A DNA stretch of 64,000 bases, taken from the NCBI RefSeq assembly GCF_003014735.1, contig NZ_PYAX01000004.1:372001-436000 (forward strand), given 5' to 3'. The notes under the pieces are model-generated. The model did not search any database. It saw only the letters and a program-made list of their open reading frames with translations, and was not told the origin of the DNA. Positions 28,929 to 39,963 of the stretch are shown piece by piece (the first letter of the stretch is position 1; each line of letters starts with the position of its first letter). This stretch comes from Saccharothrix carnea. Lineage in GTDB: Bacteria > Actinomycetota > Actinomycetes > Mycobacteriales > Pseudonocardiaceae. A program made the position numbers and the translations under genes.

Positions 28929-29921
28929 CTAAACCGGCACCGGCCCCGTCGAGTCCCGCACGACCAACGTCGTGGACAGCTCCAGGTGCAGCGCCTCGGG
29001 CCGGTGGCCGTCCAGGACGCGCATGAGCTGGGTGACCGCGATCCGGCCCATCTCCTGCAACGGCTGGCGGACCGTCGTCAACGCGGGACGGGTCGCCCGG
29101 CTCAGGTCGATGTCGTCGAATCCGGCCACGGAGAGGTCCTCCGGCACCCGCAGGCCGCGGTCGTGGGCGGCTTGGAGCGCGCCCACGGCGAGCTTGTCGT
29201 TGAAGCACACGATCGCGGTCGGCCGGTCGGGCTCGTCCAGCAGTTCGCCGGCCGCGCGCAGCCCCTCCGCCGTGGTGGGCTCGACGTGGTGGACGCGGTG
29301 GCGTGCGGGCAGGACACCCGCCTGGGCCAGCGCGGCGTGGTGGCCCGCCGTGCGGGCGTCGCCCGCCAGCCACTCCACGGGTCCGGCGATCACGCCGATG
29401 TCGCGGTGACCCAGCTCGACCAGGTGCGCGGTGAGCGCGCGTGCGCCCGCGAGGTGGGCCGCGGACACCGACGCGATGTCCGGCGGCGGCGCGGTGCGCG
29501 GGTCCACCACGACGAACGGGAAGCCGCGCCGGGCCAGCGCGACGAGCCGGTCACCGTCCTCCGGCGGCAGGATCAGGATCGCGGCGTCGACGTCCGGCTC
29601 GTCGGGCAGCGCGGTGAGCACGTCGGCGTGCTGCGAGGTCACGCCCGCGTCCAGGACCACGCGGACGCCGTGCAGCCGCAGCGTCTCCGCGATCGAGGAG
29701 ACGATCAGGCCGAAGTAGTCGGTCAGCAGGTAGGGGCAGCGGACGTGGACCGTGCGGCGGCGGCTCTCCGGCGCGGCGGACCGGCTGCGCGCCATCGCCT
29801 GGAGCACGAGCTCACGCGTGCGCGGTGCCACGTTGACGTGGTCGTTGAGCACCCGGGAGACGGTGGCGATCGAGACGCCCGCCTCGGCGGCGATCTCGCG
29901 CACCCGCGCACGCCTGTTCAC
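28929..29921 (-). CDS. LacI family transcriptional regulator
   Basis: A 330-residue LacI repressor. The HTH with hinge is IAAEAGVSIATVSRVLNDHVNVAP. A periplasmic-binding-like sugar domain follows (CFNDKLAVGALQAAHDRGLRVPEDLSVAGFDDID). It is divergent from the GH30 glycosidase gene, which it probably represses in response to a released sugar. It starts at GTG 29921. Similar AT-rich motifs flank it at 28907-28917 and 29996-30006. Confidence 0.9.
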   Translation of the reverse strand: MNRRARVREIAAEAGVSIATVSRVLNDHVNVAPRTRELVLQAMARSRSAAPESRRRTVHVRCPYLLTDYFGLIVSSIAETLRLHGVRVVLDAGVTSQHADVLTALPDEPDVDAAILILPPEDGDRLVALARRGFPFVVVDPRTAPPPDIASVSAAHLAGARALTAHLVELGHRDIGVIAGPVEWLAGDARTAGHHAALAQAGVLPARHRVHHVEPTTAEGLRAAGELLDEPDRPTAIVCFNDKLAVGALQAAHDRGLRVPEDLSVAGFDDIDLSRATRPALTTVRQPLQEMGRIAVTQLMRVLDGHRPEALHLELSTTLVVRDSTGPVPV

Positions 29922-29995
29922 CTCGGCATCTTAACCGCGTCTTGCACCTTGACTCGCTCGGCACGTCAGGTGTTCCATCACGAAACACATTTTCG

Positions 29996-30006
29996 GCTTT
30001 TGTTAC
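29996..30006 (+). promoter_or_regulatory. Candidate LacI site at the GH30 promoter
   Basis: GCTTTTGTTAC, 22 bases upstream of the GH30 ATG in the LacI/GH30 intergenic region. It recurs with one mismatch, inverted, at 28907-28917. Confidence 0.35.
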
Positions 30007-30027
30007 ATCTGCGCTCGAAGGAGAGCG

Positions 30028-31944
<1,917 letters not shown>

Positions 31945-31954
31945 TCCGTCCCCG

Positions 31955-31985
31955 GTCGGGGGTCGCGCGTCGCGTGACCCCCGAC
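31955..31985 (+). terminator. Hairpin after GH30
   Basis: A perfect 10-bp stem GTCGGGGGTC/GACCCCCGAC with an 11-base loop, starting 11 bases after the GH30 stop. Confidence 0.7.
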
Positions 31986-32191
31986 CTCAGGGAACGGGGA
32001 TCACGGTGGACCCGCGACACCGGAGGCGCCCGACGACGAGGTCGCGGAGGACTTCAGCCGCCCGCGCGGGACTACACCGTCGCGGTCCAGGCGCGCGAGT
32101 TCCTCGACCTGGCTATCGACATCCGCGCTACCCGGGCGAGCGCGATCACCGCGAGAACCTCGTCCAGCACGAACGACGTACCGTTGGTCGG

Positions 32192-33640
32192 GTGAGCACC
32201 CCACCGGCAACCGTCACCCTGAGCGACCACTTCGCCCGCGCGCTGCCCGAGCTGGCCCTCGCCTGGCAGGCCGAGCCCGCTCCGGCGCCGCGCCTGCTCG
32301 CGCTCAACGAACGGCTGGCGGGCGAACTCGGCCTGGACGCCGCCTGGCTGCGCGGCCCGGAGGGCGTGCGGCTGCTCGTCGGCGAGCACGTGCCCGAGGG
32401 CGTCACGCCGGTGGCGCAGGCCTACGCCGGGCACCAGTTCGGCCACTACGCGCCCCGGCTCGGCGACGGTCGCGCGCTGCTGCTCGGCGAGGTCGTCCAC
32501 GCCGAAGGCACCCCACGCGACCTGCACCTCAAGGGCTCCGGGCGCACGCCGTTCGCCCGCGGCGGCGACGGGTTGGCGGCGGTGGGCCCGATGCTGCGCG
32601 AGTACGTCGTCAGCGAAGCGATGCACGCCCTCGGCATTCGCACGACCCGTGCGCTCGCCGTGGTGGCGACCGGGCGTCCGGTGCGCCGGGAGACCGTGCT
32701 GCCGGGAGCCGTGCTCGCCCGGGTGGCCGCCAGCCACCTGCGCGTCGGCAGCTTCCAGTACGCCCGCGCGACCGGCGACGTCGACCTGCTGCGCCGGCTG
32801 GCCGACCACGCGATCGCCCGGCACCACCCCGCCGCCGCGGAGGCCGACAACCGCTACCTGGCGCTGTTCGAGGCCGTGGTCACCGCGCAGGCGGAGCTGG
32901 TCGCGCGGTGGATGCTGGTCGGCTTCGTGCACGGGGTGATGAACACCGACAACATGACGATCTCCGGTGAGACCATCGACTACGGCCCGTGCGCGTTCAT
33001 GGAGGCGTTCGACCCGGCCACCGTCTACAGCTCGATCGACCACGCCGGGCGGTACGCCTACGTCAACCAGCCGCGGGTGGCCGAGTGGAACCTGGCCCGC
33101 CTCGCCGAAGCCCTGCTGCCCCTGTTCGCCGACGACGAGGAGCGGGGCGTCGCGCTCGCGGTCGAGGCGCTGGGCACGTTCCGCCCGCAGTACAACGACG
33201 TCTGGTCGGCGGGCATGGCGGCCAAGCTGGGCCTCGCCGACGCGCCGGCGGAGCTGGTGGACGACCTGCTCACCCTGCTGCGGGACAACCGCGTCGACCA
33301 CACGTCGTTCTACCGCCGCCTGGGTGCGGCGGCCCGCGGCGACACCGAGCCCGCCCGCGAACTGTTCCTCGACCTCGCCGCGATCGACGCCTGGCTGGCC
33401 CGCTGGCGCGCGCTCTCCCCCGACGCCGACGCGATGAGCCGGGTCAACCCCGCCTACATCCCCCGCAACCACCTGGTGGAAGAAGCCCTCGCCGCCGCCA
33501 CCGATGGTGACCTGGGCCCGTTCGAACGGCTCCTGGACGCGGTGACCGCCCCGTACGACGAGCGTCCCGGCCTCGACCACTTCGCGGACCCGGCACCGGA
33601 CCACTTCGCCGCCTCCTACCAGACCTTCTGCGGCACCTGA
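32192..33640 (+). CDS. selO: SelO-family protein AMPylase (Cys form)
   Basis: A 482-residue SelO (YdiU) pseudokinase, the usual bacterial length. The conserved features are [38 protein letters not shown], the HGVMNTDNM motif and [13 protein letters not shown]. The family transfers AMP to Ser/Thr/Tyr of redox proteins using ATP bound in an inverted orientation. The C-terminus YQTFCGT places a Cys third from the end, where eukaryotic SelO has selenocysteine. The GTG at 32192 fits the family N-terminus; the upstream in-frame extension is not conserved-looking. Confidence 0.92.
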   Translation: MSTPPATVTLSDHFARALPELALAWQAEPAPAPRLLALNERLAGELGLDAAWLRGPEGVRLLVGEHVPEGVTPVAQAYAGHQFGHYAPRLGDGRALLLGEVVHAEGTPRDLHLKGSGRTPFARGGDGLAAVGPMLREYVVSEAMHALGIRTTRALAVVATGRPVRRETVLPGAVLARVAASHLRVGSFQYARATGDVDLLRRLADHAIARHHPAAAEADNRYLALFEAVVTAQAELVARWMLVGFVHGVMNTDNMTISGETIDYGPCAFMEAFDPATVYSSIDHAGRYAYVNQPRVAEWNLARLAEALLPLFADDEERGVALAVEALGTFRPQYNDVWSAGMAAKLGLADAPAELVDDLLTLLRDNRVDHTSFYRRLGAAARGDTEPARELFLDLAAIDAWLARWRALSPDADAMSRVNPAYIPRNHLVEEALAAATDGDLGPFERLLDAVTAPYDERPGLDHFADPAPDHFAASYQTFCGT

Positions 33641-33828
33641 GCCGGCACGAGTTCGCGCACGGCGGCCGCGATGCGCCTACCGCCGCGCCGGTCGCCGAAC
33701 GGGGACGGCAGGTCGGCGAGCCGGGCCCGCCGCTCGTCGCCGTCGACCAGCCACCCCAGCGCCATGCCGGTGATGTCGTCGTGCGGCGCGACCATCGTGC
33801 CGAAGTCGCGCAGCACCTCGGGCCGCTC
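33616..33828 (-). pseudogene. Possible remnant of a UDP-GlcNAc 2-epimerase/glycosyltransferase end
   Basis: A stretch of about 70 codons reading ERPEVLRDFG... then LPSPFGDRRGGRRIAAAVREL resembles the C-terminus of WecB-type UDP-GlcNAc 2-epimerases (ERPE... SPFGDG.A..RI). The N-terminal two domains are missing and the upstream sequence does not continue the similarity. It overlaps the SelO stop by 25 bases on the opposite strand. Tentative. Confidence 0.35.
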
Positions 33829-33964
33829 GGAGGACCGGCCCGCCCTGCCCGGCACCGGCCGCGGCCTGCGGCTGGACGACCGGGTCCAGGCGGCGCTGCC
33901 GGCCGGCTGCGGCTGACCCCGGACGACCACCCGACCGGTTGAGCCGGGTCCTGGGCACGACCGA

Positions 33965-34792
33965 TCAGGCGCGGCCGGGACCGGTCTTGGGCACGAAGGC
34001 GTAGATGCTCGCGGGCGAGCCGGAGCCGCGCCGGTTGACCGTGCCGCCGACCAGGATGTGGGCGCCCTGCTCGGGCAGCGACGCCAGGTTCGCCAGGATC
34101 TCCAGGCTGATCCGGTGCTCGCGGTAGAGCAGCTTGGACACCCGGTACTCGGCGTCCAGCGCGGACTCCGGGCTGAAGGTGTCCGTGCCCAGCGCGCCGC
34201 GGCGGCCGAGGCGACCGGTGTCCACCAGCCACCGCACGGCCTCCAGCGAGAACCCGGGCTGGTGCATCCGGCCCTCGGCGTCGAAGTTGAAGAACGCCTC
34301 GGTGCCCCAGCGCTCCTCCCACCCGGTCCACAGCACGACCGCGGCCTCGTTCGGGATGCGGCCGTGCCGCCTCTCCCACCGCTGCAGGTCGGCGACGCTC
34401 ACCTCGTGGTCGGCGCTGCGCGCGGCCTGTTCCCGCACGTCGATCTTCACGGCGGGCAGGAACAGGTCCTCGGCGTCGAGCTCGTCGGCGTGCGGCTGGT
34501 CGTCGTTGAAGTGCGCGGGCGCGCCCCAGTGGGTGCCGGTGTGCTCGCCCTGCTGCACGTACTGCAGGTAGAACCCGTGCTCCGGCACCGTGGTCACGGT
34601 GGTCAGGGTGAACGCCGGGTCGCCGGGGTAGACGTTGGTCCGGTCCGGGTCGTTGACGTGCGCCAGGTTCACCAACCGGTAGTCGGCCAGGCCGAGCTGA
34701 CCCGGACGTCCCGAAGCACCCGCCGACCCGCTGCCCGCGATCACGCCGCCCACTGCTGTCGCCACACCCGCGAGCATCGACCGTCTGCGCAC
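33965..34792 (-). CDS. Tat-exported cyclase-family (kynurenine formamidase-like) protein
   Basis: A 275-residue enzyme of the metal-dependent cyclase family (PF04199). The metal motif appears as EHTGTHWGAPAHF; the usual HxGTHxDxPxH has Asp where this has Gly. The N-terminus RRRSMLAGVATAVGG is twin-arginine-like, so it is probably exported folded. Family members hydrolyse amides or lactones. It lies 59 bases downstream of the alcohol dehydrogenase, same strand. Confidence 0.75.
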   Translation of the reverse strand: MRRRSMLAGVATAVGGVIAGSGSAGASGRPGQLGLADYRLVNLAHVNDPDRTNVYPGDPAFTLTTVTTVPEHGFYLQYVQQGEHTGTHWGAPAHFNDDQPHADELDAEDLFLPAVKIDVREQAARSADHEVSVADLQRWERRHGRIPNEAAVVLWTGWEERWGTEAFFNFDAEGRMHQPGFSLEAVRWLVDTGRLGRRGALGTDTFSPESALDAEYRVSKLLYREHRISLEILANLASLPEQGAHILVGGTVNRRGSGSPASIYAFVPKTGPGRA

Positions 34793-34851
34793 CGCCGACC
34801 ACTCCTCTGCCTAGCCGTCACCCGATCCGGGCAACGGTACCGGCTGGGTGA

Positions 34852-35952
34852 TCACAAGACGACGACCTGCCGGACGGCTTCTCCTGACGCCAAACGGGTG
34901 AACCCGGCGTTGATCTCGTCCAGCGTGAGGCGGCCCGACAGCAGTTCCTGCACGGGCAGCTGCCCGGCGCGGTACAGGTCCACGAACCGGGGCACGTCCC
35001 GTCGTGGCACGCACGAGCCGAGGTAGCTGCCCTTCAGCGTCCGCTCCTCGGCCACCAGGCTCAGCGCGGGCAGCGTGATCGTGCGGTCGGGGTGCGGCAG
35101 GCCGACCGTCACGGTGGTGCCGCCCGCGCCGGTGGCCAGGTACGCCTGCTCCAGCACGGCCGCGACACCGGTGGTGTCGATGACCTTGTCCGCGCCACCG
35201 CCGGTCGACGAGCGCACTTCCTCCACCGCGTCGGGACCGCCTGCCACGTCGTGGGTCGCACCGAGCTTGCGCGCCAACTCCCGCTTGTGCGCCACCACGT
35301 CCACCGCGATGATCTGTGACGCCCCGGCCGCCCGCGCGGCGAGCAGCGCGGCCAGCCCGACGCCGCCGAGCCCGAACACCGCGACCCGGTCACCCGGCGC
35401 GACGCCCGCGCTGTAGAAGGCCGCACCCGCGCCGGTGAGCACCGCGCAGCCGAACAGGGCGGCGATCTCGAACGGCAGGTCGGCGGGCACGAGCGTGGCC
35501 GACTTCTCCGACACCACCGCGTACTCGGCGAACCCGGACACGCCCAGGTGGTGGTGCGGGCGCGTGCCGTCGGGCAGCCGCAGCCGCCGTTCACCGCCGA
35601 GCAGCGTGCCCGCGCGGTTGGCCGCCGCACCCGGTTCGCACAGCGCCTGCCGCCCCGACACGCACCGGCGGCACGACCCGCAGGCGGGCACGAACGACAG
35701 CACCACCCGGTCACCCACGGCGAAGTCCGACGCGCCCGGCCCGGTCTCGACCACCTCGCCCGCGGCCTCGTGGCCGAGCAGCATGGGCAGCGGCCGGAGC
35801 CGGGAGCCGTCGATCACCGACAGGTCGGAGTGGCACAGCCCGGTGGCGTGCACCTTGACCAGCAGCTCACCGGCGCCCGGCGGATCCAGCTCCAGGTCGA
35901 GCACCTCCAGCGGACCGCCGACCTCGGTCAGCACCGCACCCCTGGTCTTCAC
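34852..35952 (-). CDS. Zinc-dependent alcohol dehydrogenase
   Basis: A 366-residue medium-chain dehydrogenase. The catalytic Zn ligands are in TGLCHSDLS and LLGHEAAGEV; the structural Zn cysteines are in CGSCRRCVSGRQALC. The NAD motif is FGLGGVGLAAL, followed by VDVVAHKRELA. It resembles the AdhC/NDMA-type group that oxidises alcohols or formaldehyde adducts. The GTG at 35952 overlaps the thioesterase stop as GTGA, so both belong to one operon with the LAL regulator upstream. Confidence 0.88.
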   Translation of the reverse strand: MKTRGAVLTEVGGPLEVLDLELDPPGAGELLVKVHATGLCHSDLSVIDGSRLRPLPMLLGHEAAGEVVETGPGASDFAVGDRVVLSFVPACGSCRRCVSGRQALCEPGAAANRAGTLLGGERRLRLPDGTRPHHHLGVSGFAEYAVVSEKSATLVPADLPFEIAALFGCAVLTGAGAAFYSAGVAPGDRVAVFGLGGVGLAALLAARAAGASQIIAVDVVAHKRELARKLGATHDVAGGPDAVEEVRSSTGGGADKVIDTTGVAAVLEQAYLATGAGGTTVTVGLPHPDRTITLPALSLVAEERTLKGSYLGSCVPRRDVPRFVDLYRAGQLPVQELLSGRLTLDEINAGFTRLASGEAVRQVVVL

Positions 35953-36365
35953 GCGACCACCAGCCCTTCCATCGCGGCGCGCAGACCGGCCGGGATCGCC
36001 ACCGGCTTGCGGGTCTCGCGGTCGGTGAACACGTGTACGAAGTGCCCTTCGGCGACCACGTCGTCCCGTCCTTCCGGGTAGAAGCCGACCTCGTAGCGGA
36101 CGCTGGAGCGGCCGAGGTGACCGATCCGCAGGCCCGCGTCGACGGCCTCGGGGAACGCGATGGACGCGCGGTAGTTGCAGTGGGATTCCACGCACAGGCC
36201 GATGGCCTGCCCGTGGTGGATGTCCAACCCTCCCTCGGTGATCAACCACGTGTTGATCACGGTGTCCATGAAGGCGTAGTGCACGACGTTGTTCACGTGT
36301 CCGTACACGTCGTTGTCGTGCCACCGGGTCGGTATCCGCTGCCAGTGCCGGTAGTCCTCGCGCAC
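35949..36365 (-). CDS. 4-hydroxybenzoyl-CoA-type hotdog thioesterase
   Basis: A 138-residue 4HBT thioesterase. IPTRWHDNDVYGHVNNVVHYAFMDTV holds the catalytic Asp/His segment of the family. It hydrolyses acyl-CoA or aryl-CoA. AGGAGG lies 5 bases before the GTG at 36365. It is 13 bases after the LAL gene stop and overlaps the dehydrogenase start by 4 bases. Confidence 0.85.
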   Translation of the reverse strand: MREDYRHWQRIPTRWHDNDVYGHVNNVVHYAFMDTVINTWLITEGGLDIHHGQAIGLCVESHCNYRASIAFPEAVDAGLRIGHLGRSSVRYEVGFYPEGRDDVVAEGHFVHVFTDRETRKPVAIPAGLRAAMEGLVVA

Positions 36366-36378
36366 CTGACCTCCTGAG

Positions 36379-38871
36379 TCAATCGAGCATCCGGGTCAGC
36401 TCGACCCGGGACCGCACCTCGAGCCTGGCGAAGATGTTGCGCAGGTGGTGCTCGACGGTGCGGTGGCTCAGGAACAGCCGCGCGGCGACCTCCCGGTTGG
36501 TCGCGCCCTCGGCGACCAGGCGGGCGATCTGCGCCTGCTGCGGGGTCAGGCCGGCGGTGGGGTCGGCGTCGGAGCGGCCCGCGGCCCGGTTGGCGGCGCG
36601 GTCGGCGGTCCGGTCGGCCTGGGTCGGGCCGACCGCCTCACCGGCCGCGCGCAGCTCGGCGCGGGCGCGCGCGACCCACCGGTCGGCGTCGTAGCGCTGG
36701 AAGATGTGCATCGCCTCGCGCAGCAGGTCGCGCGCGGCGCGGGGCTTGCGGTCGCGGCGCAGCCGGTGGCCGTAGAACAGCTCGGTCTTGGCCAGTTCCA
36801 TGGCGGTGCCGCTGGCCCGGTGCAGCCGGATCGCCTCGCGGAAGTGCTCCTCGGCGGGCGGGCCGTCGCCGAGCAGGCCGCGGCAGCGGTGCGACAGCGC
36901 CAGCCTGGCCGCGCTGCCCGTGGTGCCCGCCCACTTCTCGTACCGCCGCAACGCCCGGTCCCCCGTGGACGGCCGGCCGCAGCCGACCGCGGCCTCCACG
37001 ACGTGCGGCGCGGCCAGCACCTTGATGCCGGTGTGCACGCCGCCCGATCCGGCGGCCATCAGCCGCAGCCTGTCCAGCGCGTCGGCCGGGCGGTCCAGCG
37101 CGAGGTCCACGCAGGCGAACGCCCACGCGCCGAACGTGCCGGAGCGGCCGAGCCCGCGTTCGGCGATCTGCTCGGCGGCGGCGTCGATGCGGTGCATCGC
37201 GGTGTCGGTGTCGCCGCGCAGGGCAGCGACCAGGGCGAGGATCGTGAGGTGGTCGACCACGGCGTTGTGCTGGCCGATGGCGGTGGCCGCGTGCACGCCC
37301 TCGAACGCCGCCGACAGCGCCGCCGAGTGCTGGTCCAGCAGCAGCGCCGACAGCGCCCGGTAGACCAGCGCCCACGGCACCAGGGCGGTCAGGCCGTGCT
37401 CGTGCGCCGCGGTGACCGCGCTGGTGGCCAGCTCGTGCGCGCGGGACGCGTCACCGAGGGTGTAGGCGGCCTGACCGCCCCAGATCTTGGCCTGCGGGTG
37501 CGGCACCCGTTCGGCCAGCTCGATCACCGACCGCAGCACGGGCACGGCTTCCTCGTGCCGACCGGCGAAGGTGGCGGCCATGCCCGCGAGGTGGTCCAGG
37601 GTGATCCGGGTGTCGTCCGGCTCGTCGGGTCGGCGCAGGCTCGCGGCGAACGCGGCGGTCTCGGCGTACCGGACGTGGTCGCCCGCGATGCTGGCCGCCT
37701 CACCGGCGAAGCCGAGCGCGGTGATGGCCAGCGACCGGTGCGTGCCGACGAGTTCGCCCGCCGCGTGCAGCAGCCGGCGCACCGCGACGTCCGGCAGGCC
37801 GTTGCCCAGGTCGATGCCGCCGCGCAGCAGCTCGGTGCGGGCCCGCAGCTCGTCGCTGTCGGTGAGCCGGGCGGCGGTGCGCAGCGCGACGCGGGCCCGG
37901 CGTGGTGCGCCGGACGCCCAGTGGTCGGTGGCGGCGGCGATCAGGTGGCGTGCTCGGGCGTCGGGATCGGCGGCGAGCGCGGCGGCGCGGTCGTGGTCCC
38001 GGGCGGCGGCCGGGTAGTCGCCGCAGCGGCGGGCGCGGCTCGCGGAGTCGGCCAGCCGTTCGGCGAACGCGTCGCGCACCCCCGGCACGCGGGCGGCCTC
38101 GTGCCAGGTGCGGCGCGGGCCGCGCGGCAGGTTCTCGGCCAGCGCGGCGTGCGCGGCGTAGCGCAGGGCCAGCGGGATCCCGGTGCGCAGCGTGGAGCGG
38201 ACCAGCGGGCCGCCGTCGAGCAGCGCGGCGGCCTCCTCCACCGCGGCGAGGTCGAGGTCGGGCATCCGGGCCAGGGCGTCGGCGTCGACCTCGTCGTCCA
38301 CCACGCTCAACGCCACCGCGAACCGGGCCTGCGGTGACAGGGCGTGGAAGCGGGCGCTGAACCGGGCCCGCAGCGAGCTGTCCTCGGGCAGCGCGTCCGG
38401 CGCGGGCGCCGTGCCGCCGAGCTGCTCGGAGGTCAGCGCGCGGGCCAGTTCGGTGAGCGCGAGCGGGTTGCCCCTGGCCAGGTCGGCGACGTCGTCGGCG
38501 AGGCCGGGCGCGAGGCCGGGCCGCAGGTCGCGCAGCACGCGCAGGCTGTCGGCGTGGTCGAGCGGGTCCAGCCGCACCCACGGCAGCCCCAGCGGCTCGC
38601 CCTCGGTGGCGATCAGCACCGCCACCGGCTCGTCGGCGGCGTGCGCGACGAGTTCCACCAGCCAGTCGGTGTCCTCCAGCAGGTGGGCGTCGTCCACGCA
38701 CAGCAGCACCCGGCGGTCACCCGTGGAAGTGGTCTCCCGTGCGGCGGCGAGCATCGCGGTCTTGCCCGACCCGGGGCCGCCGCGCAGCACCAGCGCCCCG
38801 CCGTGTCCGGCCTGGGCGCGGGCGAGCAACGCGTCGACGGCGACGCGCTGCCGGTCACGTCCGCGCAGCAT
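36379..38871 (-). CDS. LAL-type LuxR regulator with shortened ATPase domain
   Basis: An 830-residue regulator. Walker A GGPGSGKT (31-38) is followed only about 17 residues later by Walker B VLLCVDDAHLL (55-65). Typical LAL proteins have roughly 80 or more residues between them. The rest of the STAND ATPase, a long TPR-like helical region (about 270-740) and a C-terminal LuxR HTH (LTPQQAQIARLVAEGATNREVAARL...) are complete. It heads an operon with thioesterase and dehydrogenase genes and faces the polyester hydrolase gene, its possible target. Confidence 0.88.
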   Translation of the reverse strand: MLRGRDRQRVAVDALLARAQAGHGGALVLRGGPGSGKTAMLAAARETTSTGDRRVLLCVDDAHLLEDTDWLVELVAHAADEPVAVLIATEGEPLGLPWVRLDPLDHADSLRVLRDLRPGLAPGLADDVADLARGNPLALTELARALTSEQLGGTAPAPDALPEDSSLRARFSARFHALSPQARFAVALSVVDDEVDADALARMPDLDLAAVEEAAALLDGGPLVRSTLRTGIPLALRYAAHAALAENLPRGPRRTWHEAARVPGVRDAFAERLADSASRARRCGDYPAAARDHDRAAALAADPDARARHLIAAATDHWASGAPRRARVALRTAARLTDSDELRARTELLRGGIDLGNGLPDVAVRRLLHAAGELVGTHRSLAITALGFAGEAASIAGDHVRYAETAAFAASLRRPDEPDDTRITLDHLAGMAATFAGRHEEAVPVLRSVIELAERVPHPQAKIWGGQAAYTLGDASRAHELATSAVTAAHEHGLTALVPWALVYRALSALLLDQHSAALSAAFEGVHAATAIGQHNAVVDHLTILALVAALRGDTDTAMHRIDAAAEQIAERGLGRSGTFGAWAFACVDLALDRPADALDRLRLMAAGSGGVHTGIKVLAAPHVVEAAVGCGRPSTGDRALRRYEKWAGTTGSAARLALSHRCRGLLGDGPPAEEHFREAIRLHRASGTAMELAKTELFYGHRLRRDRKPRAARDLLREAMHIFQRYDADRWVARARAELRAAGEAVGPTQADRTADRAANRAAGRSDADPTAGLTPQQAQIARLVAEGATNREVAARLFLSHRTVEHHLRNIFARLEVRSRVELTRMLD

Positions 38872-39041
38872 GTGGCCAGTCTGGCGGGAGGTCCACGGCG
38901 AGCGGAAGGGATCGGCGAAAAATTATCTACCAGTGTTAGTTTTCGACCCCGGACCGGTGGTTGCACCGATGCGGAGCGCTCACGTGGTGGCGCAAGGTCA
39001 TCGCTGTCCGTAGTTCCCTGCCAAGCGAGGTGTACACCGAC
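38872..39041. promoter_or_regulatory. Divergent LAL/polyester hydrolase promoter region
   Basis: A 170-bp region with an AT-rich core (38916-38945) bounded by the inverted repeat CGAAAA (38916-38921) and TTTTCG (38940-38945). It probably contains the hydrolase promoter and a regulator site. Confidence 0.45.
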
Positions 39042-39908
39042 GTGCAACTCCGCAAACTGATCCCCGCGCTGATCCCCGCGCTGGCCCTGTCCCTGGTCGG
39101 CGTGACGCCTGCCACCGCCGCCGAGGAGGAGTTCCGGCGCGGTCCCGCACCGACCAACTCCAGCATCGAGGCGTCCCGGGGCCCGTTCGCCACGGCCTCC
39201 ACCACGGTGTCCTCCTTGTCGGTCACCGGCTTCGGCGGTGGCACGATCTACTACCCGACCAGCACCGCCGAGGGCACCTTCGGCGCGGTCGCCGTCTCCC
39301 CCGGCTACACGGCGGACCAGTCCACGATGGCGTGGCTGGGCCCGCGCATCGCGTCCCAGGGCTTCGTGGTGTTCACCATCGACACCAACAGCCGCTACGA
39401 CCAGCCCGACAGCCGGGCGAGCCAGCTGCTGTCCGCGCTGGACTACCTGACCCAGCGCAGCACGGTCCGCACCCGGATCGACGCGTCCCGGCTGGGCGTG
39501 ATGGGCCACTCGATGGGTGGCGGCGGCACCCTGCGCGCCGCCGAGCAGCGGCCCGCGCTCCAGGCGGCGATCCCGCTGACCGCGTGGCACACCGACAAGT
39601 CCTGGGGCAGCGTGCGGGTGCCGACCCTGGTGGTCGGGGCCGAGAACGACTCGGTCGCGTCCGTGTCGTCGCACTCGATCCCGTTCTACACCTCGCTGCC
39701 GTCCACCCTGGACAAGGCGTACCTGGAGCTGAACGGCGCCAGCCACTTCGCGCCCAACAGCTCCAACACGACGATCGCGAAGTACAGCATCGCGTGGCTC
39801 AAGCGGTTCATCGACAACGACACCCGGTACGAGCAGTTCCTGTGCCCGTCCCCGGCGAACAGCTCGCTGATCTCGGATTACCGGGACACCTGTCCGCACG
39901 GGGTCTGA
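39042..39908 (+). CDS. Secreted cutinase-like polyester (PET-type) hydrolase
   Basis: A 288-residue alpha/beta hydrolase closely patterned on actinobacterial cutinase/PET-hydrolase enzymes of the Thermobifida TfCut2/LCC group. The signal peptide ends at ATAA (about 27). Catalytic Ser157 is in GHSMGG, Asp203 in AENDSV and His235 in ASHFAP. Oxyanion residues are Tyr89 (GYT) and Met158; Trp182 lines the subsite. The C-terminal disulfide is Cys268-Cys284. Differences seen: Ala181 instead of the usual Pro before Trp182, and Ser207 for the common Pro in AENDxxAPV. Natural substrates would be cutin-like esters. The GTG at 39042 follows GCGAGG. Confidence 0.92.
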   Translation: MQLRKLIPALIPALALSLVGVTPATAAEEEFRRGPAPTNSSIEASRGPFATASTTVSSLSVTGFGGGTIYYPTSTAEGTFGAVAVSPGYTADQSTMAWLGPRIASQGFVVFTIDTNSRYDQPDSRASQLLSALDYLTQRSTVRTRIDASRLGVMGHSMGGGGTLRAAEQRPALQAAIPLTAWHTDKSWGSVRVPTLVVGAENDSVASVSSHSIPFYTSLPSTLDKAYLELNGASHFAPNSSNTTIAKYSIAWLKRFIDNDTRYEQFLCPSPANSSLISDYRDTCPHGV

Positions 39909-39927
39909 TCGGCTGATCGCCAGACCC

Positions 39928-39963
39928 GGGCGTGGCGTCGCGACCAGTCGCGGCGCCACGCCC
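39928..39963 (+). terminator. Hairpin after the polyester hydrolase gene
   Basis: Stem GGGCGTGGCG (39928-39937) with CGCCACGCCC (39954-39963); the loop itself can pair (CGCGAC/GTCGCG). It starts 20 bases after the stop. Confidence 0.7.
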
